This document shows positions 51,640 through 64,000 of a DNA stretch of 64,000 bases, in pieces (the stretch's first letter is position 1; each line of letters opens with the position of its first letter). This DNA comes from Camarhynchus parvulus. Taxonomy: Eukaryota; Chordata; Aves; Passeriformes; Thraupidae. The DNA lies in NCBI RefSeq assembly GCF_901933205.1, contig NC_044574.1, positions 41,883,609 through 41,947,608 of the forward strand, read 5' to 3'. The notes under the pieces are model-generated. The model was not told where the DNA came from. It saw nothing but the letters and a program-made list of their open reading frames with translations, and made no database searches. A program made the translations under genes and the position numbers.

Positions 51640-52020
51640 GGAAAATGTCACAGCTTGGAGCAGCTGCAGCCTGACAAAAGGTAAAGATGGCACAAGGATA
51701 TCATGATATGGACTCCATGGTGTGGGATAACAAGGGACTCAGCTGCTTCCAGATATGAACTGTCCCAGCTGAATGGCAACTTCAGGCTCTTAATTCTGGT
51801 ATATGGCACGTGACACCCATGAGGCAGATATTGCAATAGCAGATAAGTCCTGAAGGGCACTGCCCAAGGAATAAGCACATGGAAACAAGGCAATCCTTGT
51901 TTGGGTCCCTCAAGATCAGTACAGTCAGTGGGGCCAAGTCTCTTATTAAAATTCAGCACACAGGAGCTTGGAGCTGGGATTGATGGCTGGTATTTTGAGC
52001 GGCCCATTAGGCAGATGAAC
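51640..52020. other. GC-elevated block of unknown origin
   Basis: Base composition rises against the flanks, and a 119-codon frame is open on the minus strand at 51648-52007. Its translation contains scattered Cys, Pro and Leu with no family signature. On the minus strand an AATAAGAGACTTGG-like segment near 51950 is mildly reminiscent of an LTR polyadenylation zone, but ends, target duplications and a family match are lacking. I leave it unclassified: a decayed LTR, pseudogene piece or neutral sequence are all possible. Confidence 0.25.
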
Positions 52021-52979
52021 AGTGCAACTTCCTACCCTGCTAATGTGGCATTTCACTGGTCAGCAGGTCCTGGTTGATAAGCAGCACCCTAACAAGTTCC
52101 ACTCCACCAGAGCACCTGAACACTTGAAATCAGACAGCAAAGCAACTTCAGCTGAAAATGTCAGATTCCAGAATTAAAGCAAATACAGTGTTAATCAAAT
52201 CCTAAATATCAACATTCTAGCTAAAGTTGTGGGTAGGAATAACCATGTTCTTTTCAAGTTATTCAAAACATTTGTACTGATTTAGTATAATTTTTATATG
52301 CATAAAACTACTTCAAATGTACTTAATTTCAAACCGCCCATTACATCAGTAAAAAACAACCTAATCTCACTATAATAATCCTCTCTTATTACTGAATAGG
52401 TACATGTGAAAATGGATAGGAAATTGTTAAAATTATAATCTATTAAATCATATGTAACATTATTCAAAACTCACTAAATCAGCTTTGGATCTAACACAAG
52501 TTTTCTTATAGTTTTAAAGTGAAACAGTTTCTGGAATGAAACATGCAAGCCACGTCTGAAAGATTATTATTAACTTTCTATTCTTTTATCAAATAAAGAA
52601 AAAATCCAACACCCTGCTGGTCACGGAAGACTGTAGATACAAGTGTCTCTCCAGGTGGGTATTATCATGTAGGGAAATGAGTAGATAATTATGGAATTGG
52701 TAAGTGTCATAATTACAGGATGCTAATAGTTGGCATTTTAATTATTTGTATTTAATTGAGAAGACAGTTGGAATTCGGGGTTGCATAAGTACATCACTGG
52801 CATAGATACTTTTAATTATATGCTCATCACACATCTTTCCATCGCAGATTGTGCTCACAGGTACCATCCAAAGCATTTCAGAGTGCAAGGAGGATACAGC
52901 TGGAGACACTTGCAACTTACCACTAACAAGATGTTGTCATCACTAATCCAAAGTTTGCTTTATGCTCTTAACACTTTTA
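52021..52979. other. AT-rich noncoding stretch
   Basis: No gene or repeat is recognised before the CR1 copy. The sequence is AT-rich with no long simple repeats. Confidence 0.5.
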
Positions 52980-53722
52980 AGAATCAGTTTACTTGGAAAA
53001 GACCTCTGAGATCATCAAGTCCAACCTATGACTGAACACTACCATGTCAACTAGACCATGGCACTGAGTGCCACATCCCATGTTTTGCTAAACACCTCCA
53101 GGAACTGTGATTCCAGCACCTCCCTGGGCAGCCAATATCTGATCACCCTTTTCTTGAAGAAATCCTTCCTAATGCCCAATCAAACCCCCCCTTGGTGCAG
53201 CTTTAGATTATGTCCTCTTGTCCCGCTGCTGGTTGCCTGGGAGAAGAGACTGACCCCCACCTGGCTACAGCCTCCTTTCAGGCAGCTGTACAGTGATGAT
53301 AAGGTCACCCCTGAGCCTCCTTTTCTCCAGGCTAAACAACTCCAGCTCCCTCAGCTGCTCCTCAGAGGACTTGTGCTCCAGACACTTCACCAGGTCCATT
53401 GCCCTCTCCGGGGCAGCACCCAGAGAAGCCTCTCATTCCAGCACCTCCATGTCCTTCTTGGAATGAAGGGCCCAGAACTGGACACAGGATTTGAGGGGTG
53501 GCCTCGCCAGTGCCAAGTACAGCAGGACAATCACTGCCCTGGTCCTGCTGGCCACACTATTGCTGATCCAGGCCAGGATGCCACTGGCCTTCCTGGCCAC
53601 CTGGACACACTCTGGCTCATGTTCAGCCATCTGTCAACCATCACCCCCAGGTCCTTTTCCACTGGGCAGCTTTCCAGGCACCCTTCCTCCTACCTGTAGT
53701 GCTGCATAAGGTTGTTGTGAAG
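52980..53722 (-). mobile_element. CR1 LINE 3' copy with end of ORF2
   Basis: This is the largest transposon remnant in the window. On the minus strand it reads from the C-terminal part of CR1 ORF2 into the 3' region, finishing at the left near 52980 with the complement of GACCTCTGAGATCATCAAGT. The minus frame at 53433-53630 keeps ORF2-like protein text: [20 protein letters not shown], a [11 protein letters not shown] motif and a downstream KKDMEVLE. A stop right after this, in a region the family normally keeps open, and several small indels show it is inactive. The 213-codon plus-strand frame at 53058-53699, the longest in the window, is antisense to this copy and is not a gene. Length is about 740 bases, so it is 5'-truncated. 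Confidence 0.93.
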
Positions 53723-56700
53723 AACATGAAAATTAAATACAAAATGCATGTGTCTGCTAAAAAAATGTGATTAACATGAACTGACCATAAGAAAGGATTT
53801 TTGGAACTTCAACTGTGAAAAGGATCTAACTTTGTGCTATAGCGCATCTACATTAAAATACAAACCCGTACATAGATTAGTCAATTCTAGTTTCAATTTA
53901 ATTGGCAAATGGAAAAAGTGTGACCATTTGTAATTTTACATCCTGATATTCCTCTCTGAAGAACAAACTTTCTCTTAAATATTTAAAGCTCAATATCAAA
54001 TTATTATTTTTGTATACTAAAAGGCAAGGCTGCTCTGCCCTGAGAAATGTCCAAAGATATTTTCAAGTTACTCTTATTTGCTTTTCAAATAGTGATTCAA
54101 AGAACGTAGCTAATTAATCCCTTCAACTTCTTTTTAAGTTTGTCTAATGACAATTTTTAAAGTTGTGCTGCCTATTTAATTTAAAATACTACATTGATTT
54201 TTGGAAAAGGTTTGTTTTTTTTTTCCTTTAGTCTACACAAGCCAGAGTACAAATTTGCACTTGGCTTTTAAGATCCTTCAAATCACTTTTGAACACATTC
54301 TGACAGATTTCTGTGCCAGATGGATGTGGATCAAGAATGTGTAAACATATGGCAGGAATGGTAACCAATATGCTCCTAGAAGGGTAAAATGATTCATTTC
54401 AAAATATATATCCCAGGGTTATTAATAGTCTCTCTTTGTAAGTTTCATATTTTTGAAGGGTTGAGGTTTAGAATAGCATAGTTTATATCAGCTTTCTCCA
54501 ATGAAGTACCAGCCCAGCAGAGCCTAACTGATAAGTGCCCAGAATGATTGCAATGCTTAGTTACAGGCTTTTAGGCAGTAAAAGGCAGTGAAATCATCCT
54601 GCATCAGCACATGTTCTGTCATCCTCAAGCAACTGACATGCTTTATTTCATCCACCCTGTTTCACTGTCAACTAGTGACATCAATAAACAACGAGAAATA
54701 AAGGGCTTTGGTTTGCTTTAATTTACATGTGTGCAAATAATGATGTGTTTCATGTGAGTCAATAAACACATTGGCTAGACTAACAGTAAATGAAACCAGG
54801 AGGCTGTACCCTCATACTGCTCTTGGAATCCTTCAGATACAATATTAGACAGGTAAAGATAATTTATCAGCTCTTTCTCTCAGCATTCATGAGACCCTCT
54901 TTAGTGATTTTCCCTCTGTAGTAATTAGTACACATACTGGTTCTACAACCCCTTACTTCCAGAAAAAAAGAACAATAACCTCCAAAAAAACCCCAAAAAA
55001 ACAACAAATAGAAAGGAACAAACAGCATAAGAGGGAAATTGGCATCAGTGTGTTTTGGAAGCCAGATTTATACCCTCCATCTCCCTGGCTTCTTTGTGAT
55101 GACTCATCAAGCAGCAAGTCTCAGATTTTTAAAGGCATTCAGTACCTACAGATAAAAATGTCATTAAGGACAAGGTGTCACAAAAACATTCTGCTCAAGT
55201 GCACTAGTACATGACAGACTTGGTTTCTCAAGCCTTATGCTACTTAAGGCCAGATTATCCAAAGAAGCTCTTTGAGATATTGCCATGCACTACATTTAAT
55301 ATTTGTCTTTCAATGTCCTCTGACATTGTACTGACTTATAACTAATTGTTTTGAAGCAAATAACTACATTTATTTCTCAGAAATACTGATTTAAAAACAA
55401 AAAAACAATATGACAACGCATCTTGACATTTTCTTTTGTCACTTCACTCCCTATTCAGAGGCTCAACAGAGCAACTCAACTGGTCACTATCTAATTTATC
55501 TTTATCAGAGAATGGGAAAAGTCCATTCATTCTCCTTGTATAAGTTTTTTCTCCAAAACCCTCCTCTACGTGTTCATCCAAACATTGGGAATTTCTTTCT
55601 GTATTTTACTTTGCTAACAGCCTATTTTTCAGATGTAATACTTACAACAAGTCCTAGGAAAATGAACCATTTTAATTAGCTCAAAATAAAAGCTGTTTTC
55701 ATTTTGCCATTTTATTTCTTCATGTTTTGTCCCTTATTGGGCTCCTACAAGCAAATGTCTAAATGTCACTGTTTAGTACCAAGCAGATAAAACTGAGGAT
55801 AAATGACAAAAATTCAAAACTGCATAGCTAAGTTGTATCTCTGGAATTTCAGCAGTACCTTGGCATCTAACACCCATGTTTTCAACTTTAGTGGCTCTGC
55901 TGCTGTGGCTACTCATGCCCTAAGTGTTGGAGAGCTACAAAGGCTGGCAGGCTCACACATTACTCTCTGCTACGTGATAACATATTTGCAGATGGATATC
56001 TGATTAGCATATCCAAGCCCTCTTTAGTCTAAAGAGTTCAGTAGGAGCAGCTCTGAATCAGGGTGAGCATTTTAGGCATCCAGGGGGATGAATGAGCTTT
56101 TGAAGAGCAGGTGAAAATTCATGCCATTGTAGTTTCACTAAATTTGAAGCAAGCAATCAACACCTTCTAGATATGGCGCTGATTAACTCAGTACATCAAT
56201 ATCTGCAACTGGAGCTAGAAGGTTCCTAATGTTCCTGGTGAAAAACCAAGAGAGATTAAAAATAAAATCTGATACACTCTTATTCATTCCATTTTCCATT
56301 CTCAAAAAATCACTTCCCTCTGAAGTGCTAATGTGGTAAATCGGCATTTACCTATGCATTTCACCACTTGCATGCAAAGCAGTGTAATTAGTCTGTTGAA
56401 CTGCTCTGTCACAGTACTGTCTCAGAAGTAAAATGAGCTGTGAAGAGCTGGAGAGCTAAATCTTTACTCTGCTGAACCACAGTACCCCAGAGATAGGTAG
56501 GTTTTCTCACAGCACTGTACATTTATAAACAGTAAATTTACACACTATGTTTTTTCTACAGTTTTGCTGTAATTGCAAACTTTATTCTTTGATGTTTTCT
56601 TGGCTCCTACTACTTTTTTTTTTTTTAGAAAAAATATTTTAGGCCGTGATTTTGCAAGTTTTTTGACATGAATTCCTACTTCGAAAAAGCAATTCACTCA

Positions 56701-59401
56701 GGGATAGCATCTAGAGGAATGGAACATAAGTAAGCTAAATATCGTTCTGGTACATCACATTAAATGGTACCCTTCTGACTCTGGGTATTAGTAATGCTTA
56801 TGGGGAAACCATATTCAGCTCTTGTAACCATCTAGCTATACAAATGATGTGGAAACATGAGTATATTTTGATATGTTTCTTATTTCCTACCAAGTGACTA
56901 TGAATGTAATTAAACTTTTAAAGTTTTTATTTCAAACTACAAATGTAAGTAAGGGTAAATAACCGAAGTTTATTTTCATTATTATTAGAGAAACAGAAAG
57001 TTTCTGAGTGTACTGAGTTATGTTTCATCCGAAGTTAATTATATGTTACTCAAAATTTCTCTAATTTGACAAGTTTACAATATCCTGTACGTGCTACAGA
57101 TGTTGCTTTTGAATTTTTAAGTTGAATCTCAAGAGTTTAGATAGTTATACTAATAGCTCACATGACTTGAGAAAGCAGGATAGTCTATTTGTGCAATTAC
57201 TACTACATTAAGCAGAATTTACATGCACAGGGAACTGTTACCCAATGAAAAGGTGTAGTTGTTGAAAACCCTGTGTAAAGAAATGCAAATATTTTCAAAT
57301 AGAATTTGGCAAAAGATGACCATTATTTGATAATTTAACCTGTGAAAAAGATACTTGAGGTCATGCAATTTTTCCATGTCATGAAATTTACCACTACTTA
57401 TCGAGGTTTAGTTTGACAATGTGTAATGTTCTATGTGCTCTAGGCAAAAAACATATTCCACAGCTTAGTACTATCAGTCTTCACTCTTTTACAACCATGA
57501 CAGAAATGAATAAAAAGTATTAAAACAACATATCTCTCTAGTAGTATAGGATTGAATGGATAAAGTGTCATCTTGTACATCTTTTCCTGAGATGCCTGTG
57601 TTGATGTTGGTTCTAACTCATTCTGGGAAATAGAAAACTGGGCCAGTAAGAAGGACTGTAGACATAAACGTAACTCAGTTTTTTAGATAATTTTTTTTTT
57701 TTTTTTTTTACTTATTGACCATAAGCTTAGGGTGGTCTTAAAACTGGAGAAGTTTCTCGGAGAGAATATTAGCCTGTAATCCTTTTCAATCTTTCATTTA
57801 CGTAACCAGTCCTTCAAAGTCATAAGCCTAGACCTTAAGCTCCATATAACTACATCTGCATTACAGAAAAGAAAAGTTATTGAAAAATTTTTTTCAACTT
57901 CTATAAAAGGAGACACTGAATTTCAATGTATGTGTACAATTTTCTGTATATATTTTATATCTTGAACCATATAATTTACACATTGTGTTCAATTGTTAAT
58001 GCCATATAATGCCAAAGCATATTATTTTCTGAACCTATACTAAAACAGTGTTAAACTAAATTTAATGTTTACAAACCATGAATGACTAAACTGAAATACA
58101 TTCAAAAACTGTCTCAATTAGCATAGGGAAAATGGGCCTTCTCATGACTCAGACCATAAAATCAACACTTCCTGACTTGACACATCTATAGGCATAACAT
58201 TGATAGTACTGTACACAGGATTAAAAGCATAAATACATTTTCTTGCACACCATCCTGCCAACTCATGCAACAGTAATGTAGCCAGACCCCAATAATATAC
58301 CAGAATTTGCAACACTTCTGTCCATGCTGGAGACCCAAAACCAAGGGATGAAGCCGAACTCTATTTTTCAGCAGGCCTGAAAAATATACACTGATTTATA
58401 TTGGGAGAGCATCTGGTAATAGCCATCTTTTCATCACAAAAGAATTGTGGTATTTTTCCCATTTTTTTCTATTTGCTTATGATCTTCCTGCAGAAACAAA
58501 ATGCTAATACGAGAAATGCTAATTAGTTCCAAATAAACAACAGAGAAAACATTATTACATATTTTCTGCCTAATTTTCAGGGCACTTAAGTTTCCATTGA
58601 CTTTCATGCCATAGTGATCATTTGCCTATCCATAAATTCATTGCTATACTATTATATAAAAATGCAAAATTACATCTATTATTAAATAATAATTACAATT
58701 TGATGCAACTTATGTAACCTCCATGTAACCTATATGAGCTTTTTCCTCTTTTTGCTTGTGCCAACAGTATTACCTGTGGTCTTCAGCATGCAGCCCATAT
58801 GTTCCTTCCCTATTCTGCAGGGTTATTCTTCAAGCAGGTTCTCAAAGCAGATGTTCAAATATTCTGTAACGTTCCCACAGAGACTTCAGATTGAATTGCT
58901 GCCCTCCATTTGATCCCACTAAGGGAAAACCCTGCTTCATAGATAGCAGTTGACAGATAAAAACATTTGGATGACCTCCTCTTCCCTCAATCAATACTTA
59001 ATTTTTTTTAAAAATGTTCCACTGCTTTTGAAACTGGAGAAAACAACAAGAAATGAACAGTTAGATTGGCTGTTGTCAGAGAAAGTTGCTGGAAAAGTGA
59101 TAAGTCTGTACTGTGGGGAAGAATTGAACATTTTTTCTGTAATGAAATGGCTTGGGGTAGGAAAACAGCAATATGTCACGATCAACAGTGGACTAGTACT
59201 AGGCAGTAGTCAAAAAAGCAGCATAAATTCTAGGAATTACTATGAAGGAAAAATGGAAAAAAAACCCAACATTACACCACACTAAAAAATATCCTTCTTG
59301 TGCCCCTTGAATCTCCTTCTCTCCTATTCCCAAAAGGACACAAAAAAACAGTAAAAAGCCAAGCAAAGATAAGTGACACTTTCCATATGAACAACTAAAT
59401 A
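53723..59401. other. AT-rich noncoding stretch
   Basis: No exon is supported. The block 54590-54790 has an even, repeat-free texture with TAAT-type and GCAAATAATGATG cores and may be a conserved noncoding element. T13 lies at 56614-56626 and T19 at 57691-57709. A 111-codon plus frame at 58950-59285 has no recognisable family and ends just before an old CR1 relic. Confidence 0.45.
57691..57709 (+). repeat. Poly-T tract (T19)
   Basis: Nineteen T in a row, the longest homopolymer in the window. No retrotransposon is seen on its 3' side on either strand. Confidence 0.9.
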
Positions 59402-59655
59402 GCCCAGAATTGTTCAATTTGAGCAAAGAGGAGATCGAAGCCTACAAAATCATGAATTGCATGGACATGGTGGACAGCTGACGATTGTTCACTGCCTCTG
59501 TCTACATGAGCACTGGCCATGATCAAGTGAAACTAAGAGGTACGGGTTTGGAACAAGCAAAAGGCTGTGATTCACTGCACACTGCTACATTGAATTGTGT
59601 AACTCCTAGCCAGAAGACGCGGTGGATGCAAAGACTTTTGTAGATTCAGAGGAAG
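59402..59655 (+). mobile_element. Ancient CR1-type LINE relic
   Basis: The plus strand preserves, in order, blocks of the ORF2 C-terminal and 3' region of an old CR1 group shared by reptiles and birds. These are TTGTTCAATTTGAGCAAAG near 59410, CCTACAAAATCATGAATTGC near 59441, CATGGTGGACAGCTGACGAT then TGTTCACTG near 59466-59496, and GCCAGAAGACGCGGTGGATG near 59610 with ATTCAGAGGAAG after it. These match the family order GAGG..TACAAAATCATGA..GTGGA..GATTGTTC..CCAGAGGATGTGGT..ATTCAGAAGG. It is much more diverged than the other CR1 copies here and has lost coding ability. Boundaries are approximate. Confidence 0.75.
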
Positions 59656-60279
59656 AACATGCAAAGTGAATTTCTAAATATTACTGAATAGAAACCATAT
59701 CAACACTAAATGCCTAAATATCTAAATGATACAAAGCTCAGGAAATCCTGTTCACCAAAATATAGTCAGAGAACAAGAGAATACCTTGAGGAAGATTTAT
59801 ATTCCCTTACACTCTTTTTTTTCTTCAGACATCAGTATATGCATGCCTTAGAGTCGGGAAATGATGCTACATCAACTCATAGTCTGAACCACTGAGCTAT
59901 TTTCACATTCTGAAATTTTCCAAAAGACAAGGCGAAGGTTTGACAAAATTTATAGTGGAAAAAATTCTCCCTTCAGGGTGAAATCTTAACTGGATAGATA
60001 TAGATAAAAACATCAAACAAAGTAGAAAATCATACGTTCTAGGGTCTAGGGCAGTCAGGCTTAATCTCTGCTAGTCTGTCATTTGTAGGGTGAAGCAGCA
60101 ACTTGAAAAACAGCTGTTCTCTATATTTAAACATTCATTTCACCACAAAGAGTGTCTCTAGAGCTCAGAAGATTCCTGTGACAGCTTTAACTAGCTAGGC
60201 ATTCAAGTTTGTGTTTTGTTGACCAGAACAGAGAAAATTGAACAATTACAGGCAGAGATAAAGCAAAGCTGCTGCCAGC
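59656..60279. other. AT-rich noncoding stretch
   Basis: Nothing recognised; a T-rich run sits near 59812-59824. The 61-codon plus frame at 59710-59895 is chance. Confidence 0.5.
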
Positions 60280-60555
60280 AGTGTGACGGTGAGATCATTC
60301 ACACAGCAATGGGGAGAATACCCGGACACTGAGACACTGACTTCACCTGCTCTTCGGTGGGGTGTGAATAATGCAACAGCCAGCCAGACAAGCTTGTGTG
60401 ATGCTTCATGTGAGCTCTGATGCTGCACTAAGGTACATTAACAGAAGCTCAGCACTGCCCCGCAGCTGGATTTAAGCCGTTTTGTTTTCTAGCAGTCAGG
60501 AGGAAGTGGAAAACCTGTAAGGAGCTACTCTCTAGTTTTTGCATTCCGCACGTAT
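60280..60555. promoter_or_regulatory. Small CpG cluster
   Basis: Seven CpG sites (60287, 60323, 60355, 60461, 60478, 60547, 60551) fall within about 265 bases, well above the background of this window. Base composition is also more GC-rich. It is too small for a classical CpG island. No TATA box, initiator or adjoining exon is evident, so a promoter cannot be claimed. It may be a distal regulatory element or a young or unrecognised repeat. Confidence 0.3.
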
Positions 60556-61243
60556 TTCCAAACAAGAAGCTGTTTACAGATCTACTTATCTCCTAGTGTC
60601 AAAAATTTTGAGAGATCATGGGTTATTTCAGTAGAGAACTGGGTTCCCTTTTGAAATCTTGGGGACTGGTTCCTGTTTTAAAACCTTTGCCATATTGATA
60701 GATGTTAGTGTGCTATATCTAAATCAACTTTTATGGACTGTAATACTGACAGAAATGATCTCACCTCTGTTTCTGACATATCAAAATATACAAAATCCAA
60801 CAGCAGAGAAAAGGAAGAAAATCCACAAACATAAACATGGCTATTCTTCTATATAACATTTTGCCTTTTTTGACTGCACACATAGAATGCTCTTTGAATA
60901 CATGCAAACAGATTTGCTACCATTGGCAGCTCTCAAAGGCATTCTTTTAAAAAGACAAATTGATGCACTAAAAGTTGGGGTTTGGGCTTTTTTTTAAATA
61001 TATGTAAAAAAATTACATAGTTGTCATGAAATACTTGGTTATAGAATTGTAACAGATAACTGTATCTGCTAACTTAAGAAATAGATTCACACATTTGCTA
61101 GCACTGTGGGATTGTGTTATATATTAGAGCTTATTTTGGGAGATTTTTGTTCTAAGTTCTTTTGAGGTCTGTGTTACTGTCAAGAGCCAAGAGCTTTGAC
61201 AGCTGTTGCCAGCTCTATGTGGTTTGTTTAAAACAATAAGGGA
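60556..61243. other. AT-rich noncoding stretch
   Basis: Nothing recognised apart from short homopolymer runs, such as T9 near 60990. Confidence 0.5.
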
Positions 61244-61256
61244 GTTGCCTAGCAAC
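61244..61256. promoter_or_regulatory. RFX-type X-box
   Basis: GTTGCCTAGCAAC matches the X-box pattern GTNRCC, 0-3 bases, RGYAAC exactly, with one spacer base. This is the second good X-box in the window. The match is seen directly; binding by an RFX factor is inference from the established consensus. Confidence 0.5.
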
Positions 61257-64000
61257 ATCACATCACACATTTGGTACCCTACAGTATCTCACATTCCTAG
61301 CTAGTCTGCACATCCTCACAACTTAAAGGGACACTGTCAAGCTAATAACCTTACACAAAAAGTGGACTCACTTCTCTTTCACCCATAATTAGATATATGA
61401 GGTGGGAAAAGAAAATTTACATTAATAAAATATTATTTGCACCTTCTTTGCAGCAACATTTGATATGTTATCTCAAATCAGCAATATCTTTTATCACTTA
61501 TGGCCACACTGTTTAGCTTAAAAATAGTTTAGTAAAAAGCCAGGTTTTCATAAATAATTTTACCTTACTAGCATAGATCTCACAAAAGTAATGCTTTTTT
61601 CTCTGTGCATACAATTCCTATCACACAAATTATGTGTACCACCAAGCTCTTTATAAAATATGGATTTACTGTCAAAAATTAATTGGCTATCTTTTTCTGT
61701 TAGGTAGCTTTTGTAATAAAGTTTGTTAGAAAGACCCTTCAGACCTCAGGCAAAGTCACTGAGAGTTTAGTGTCTTTTGCTTATATGGACCACAGCCCTA
61801 GTCTGGGAGAAGTTCTTCAACTGATCTAATAAACCTTTTATATAAACATTTCTGGAACAGTCATAGAGAAAGGTGTTCATAAAAAAAAAAATAGAAAACG
61901 CAAGGAGTAAGAAAGTCATTTGGAGAGGTGAGGAAGACAAACGGTTCAAAAGAGAGGTGAAATGAGATGCTGTAGATGAAAGAAAAAAAATAAACCATGA
62001 GGAAAAAATTGGAAGATGTATCATCATCAATACCATCTATACCTTTCTTTTGAGGATAAACTTCTATATTTTTTGTTACTTTATTTGTATGTTAACTGCT
62101 ACAAAAGCACCAAAGAGACAAAAAACATACAGCATAGCTTTCAAAGAAAATAAGCATAATTGCATGTATTTTCTTCTCTTTTCTCCATCCACAACTACAT
62201 AGGAAAGGTCTTAATGCATTAAAGGCAAAGTTTCCTTTTTATCTAATCCAGAATTCAAATAGATGTATAGAAATGTAAAATAATTCAAAGGAATATGCAA
62301 ATTTTTGCTACCCTCAGGTATCTGGAGAGTTGCCAGCACAATACTCCATGCTACTTTTCAAAACTTACAGAGATTCCCTAAAAGTGAAAGGAAAATTTTT
62401 AAATTATAGAAAACCACACATAAAGAGTTACATATTTAGAAGCTGAGAGTCATTAACCTTGTATTTCAACATGTAATGACATTTTGGGAACTATTTGGCT
62501 CCAGTGGTTCAAAGTCTTTTGGGGTATTTTTAAAACATTACAAGCTTCTGCAAAGAGTTTCAAGCTCCTTAAATGTAACCATGGCACCATTAGATTGCTG
62601 CTCTGAAAACTTTTGCCACATCTCCTTTTCTTGCACTCCCACTGTAAGACACTGATTCTGTGATTTGAACCAGCTGTAATTCATAAACAGCTGCTGCTGC
62701 AACACCAGATTCTCCATTTAAAGTCCAAAGATCCCACCTGAATTACTGAGCACATGCATGTTTCTAGTGCATCATTTGGACTAGTCGGTTAAATAAGCAA
62801 GCAGGTCAATAATAATGCCATAAATAATGCCAATAGCTAGAGTTCTTTTGTTTGTTTTTATATGATGAGGCAGCATTTGGGACTGAGGAATCATATCACA
62901 CCATATCCAATAAGGTCAGTAAAACGAAGCCAGGTGGCAGAACCTGAGGCCATGACTGAAGCTTTTGAAGGGCTACATCATATAAAAGTGTCATGGCTGC
63001 TCAGCAAGTGCATAAATATCATTGAGGATGGCAACATTTGCTACTTCAGACAACATAGAAAAAATTAATATGAGCATATTTAGCTATGTATCAAAGCTAA
63101 TTGTCCACCACCTGAAGAATAGGATGATGAAAGAAAAGAAACAAAGGAAAGGGTTAAAACCAATGCAAAATTCAAGACTGTTTCTGAAAGAAGGTAAACA
63201 ATTGACAACAAAAAGAAATAGCAGAAATGACAAGTGGGTTGATGTCACATACAGGAAAATTCAAAGATGAATCATAAGAACAGACAGCTGCAGAGTAAGA
63301 AAATACTAGCTGTTTTTTCTTAGTCAACGCATTTTGTAGACCATAACTGTACCCCTATTACTGATGCTTTATTCAACCTCCTCAGACTTTAGCAATTATA
63401 AAATCCATCACCTCTTGTGACTTTTGGTGTCCTACCTCTCCACTTGTCAGTTTCTTTTAAATATTTTTTTTCTTTAACTGAACAAATTATGTGGGCATCT
63501 CAATAAAGGATGACAAGTAAATAAGTTTAGAAAGGCACTTACTTAATTTGACCTTGGGCAGCCAACACTTCCCAAAAAAACTCCTGGCAATTCTGTGAAC
63601 TCCCCATCAGTAGCTGCTTAGCCATACAAGTGTCTGAACTTTCATCATCTTGTTTTTCACTTCAAAGCTTCCCAGAGCCTATTATTATGCTTCTGAGAGT
63701 ACCCCAAGTCAACAAAACATTGGCTGGGATGAATAGCTTCAAGACTACCTTCTATACAAATCCAATCAATTTGTATTTATTTTAATCAAAACACCATTGC
63801 TCACTTATCAAGCTGAACCTGTCAAGACAGATTCTCTCTCAAAAGAGTTTCTGCACTCTGATAGGCATATTTCTATAAAGTACCTCACTCTAAAGGTTCA
63901 GTTACCTATTTGATTTGGGGATCGGTTCATTTCTATACAGTATGTAAGACAGAAAATGGCTGTTTAGATTGGATTTTTTTCTTCAATCAGAACACCTGCA
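61257..64000. other. AT-rich noncoding stretch to the window end
   Basis: No exon, RNA gene or clear transposon is recognised. An A-rich run lies at 61879-61890. Lysine-rich frames at 62862-63270 are chance products of purine-rich sequence. Confidence 0.5.

Noticed and set aside
53058..53699. Longest open frame in the window, 213 codons, plus strand
   Set aside because: It is antisense to a clear CR1 copy whose ORF2 text is on the minus strand; the openness follows from CR1 composition.
58950..59285. 111-codon open frame, plus strand
   Set aside because: No recognisable protein family, and no splice or promoter context.

Overview
The window looks like noncoding DNA from a bird nuclear genome, either intergenic or within a very long intron. 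The organism call rests on several CR1 LINE fragments, including three typical avian-style 3' ends. The background is AT-rich and poor in CpG and repeats, and I see no Alu, L1 or B-type SINEs. A crocodilian or turtle is less likely but cannot be excluded from sequence reading alone.

No protein-coding gene or exon can be supported. The longest open frames (213 codons at 53058-53699 plus, 165 codons at 23-520 plus, 140 codons at 36193-36615 minus) are either antisense to a retrotransposon or show no family motif that I recognise. No functional tRNA, rRNA, CRISPR array or prokaryotic signal was found.

Layout: a CR1 3' fragment lies at about 582-950 (minus). Next come a near-perfect 32-bp-arm hairpin at 1809-1877 and possible conserved regulatory stretches near 6.7-7.3 kb and 13.4 kb. 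A purine-rich tract lies at 12.1-12.3 kb. A GC-rich patch of unknown origin sits at 16.86-17.1 kb, followed by a CR1 3' end at 17.37-17.51 kb (plus). A second CR1 family member is at 27.35-27.76 kb (minus). An unclassified GC-rich block lies at 36.3-36.96 kb, with an AT/TG microsatellite at 37.13 kb. An old MIR-like SINE relic sits at 39.1 kb, and an internal CR1 ORF2 piece at 41.5-41.84 kb (plus). A perfect 20-bp palindrome at 46.91 kb contains an RFX-type X-box, and an octamer-containing direct repeat lies at 51.4 kb. The largest CR1 copy is at 52.98-53.72 kb (minus). A very old CR1 relic is at 59.4-59.65 kb (plus), a small CpG cluster at 60.3-60.55 kb, and a second X-box at 61.24 kb.

There is no operon-like or multi-gene system here. 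The most interesting signals are small: the long hairpin, the two RFX-type sites, and a few stretches whose texture suggests conserved enhancers. Transposon calls come from recognising CR1 and SINE consensus patterns from memory; no database search was run.
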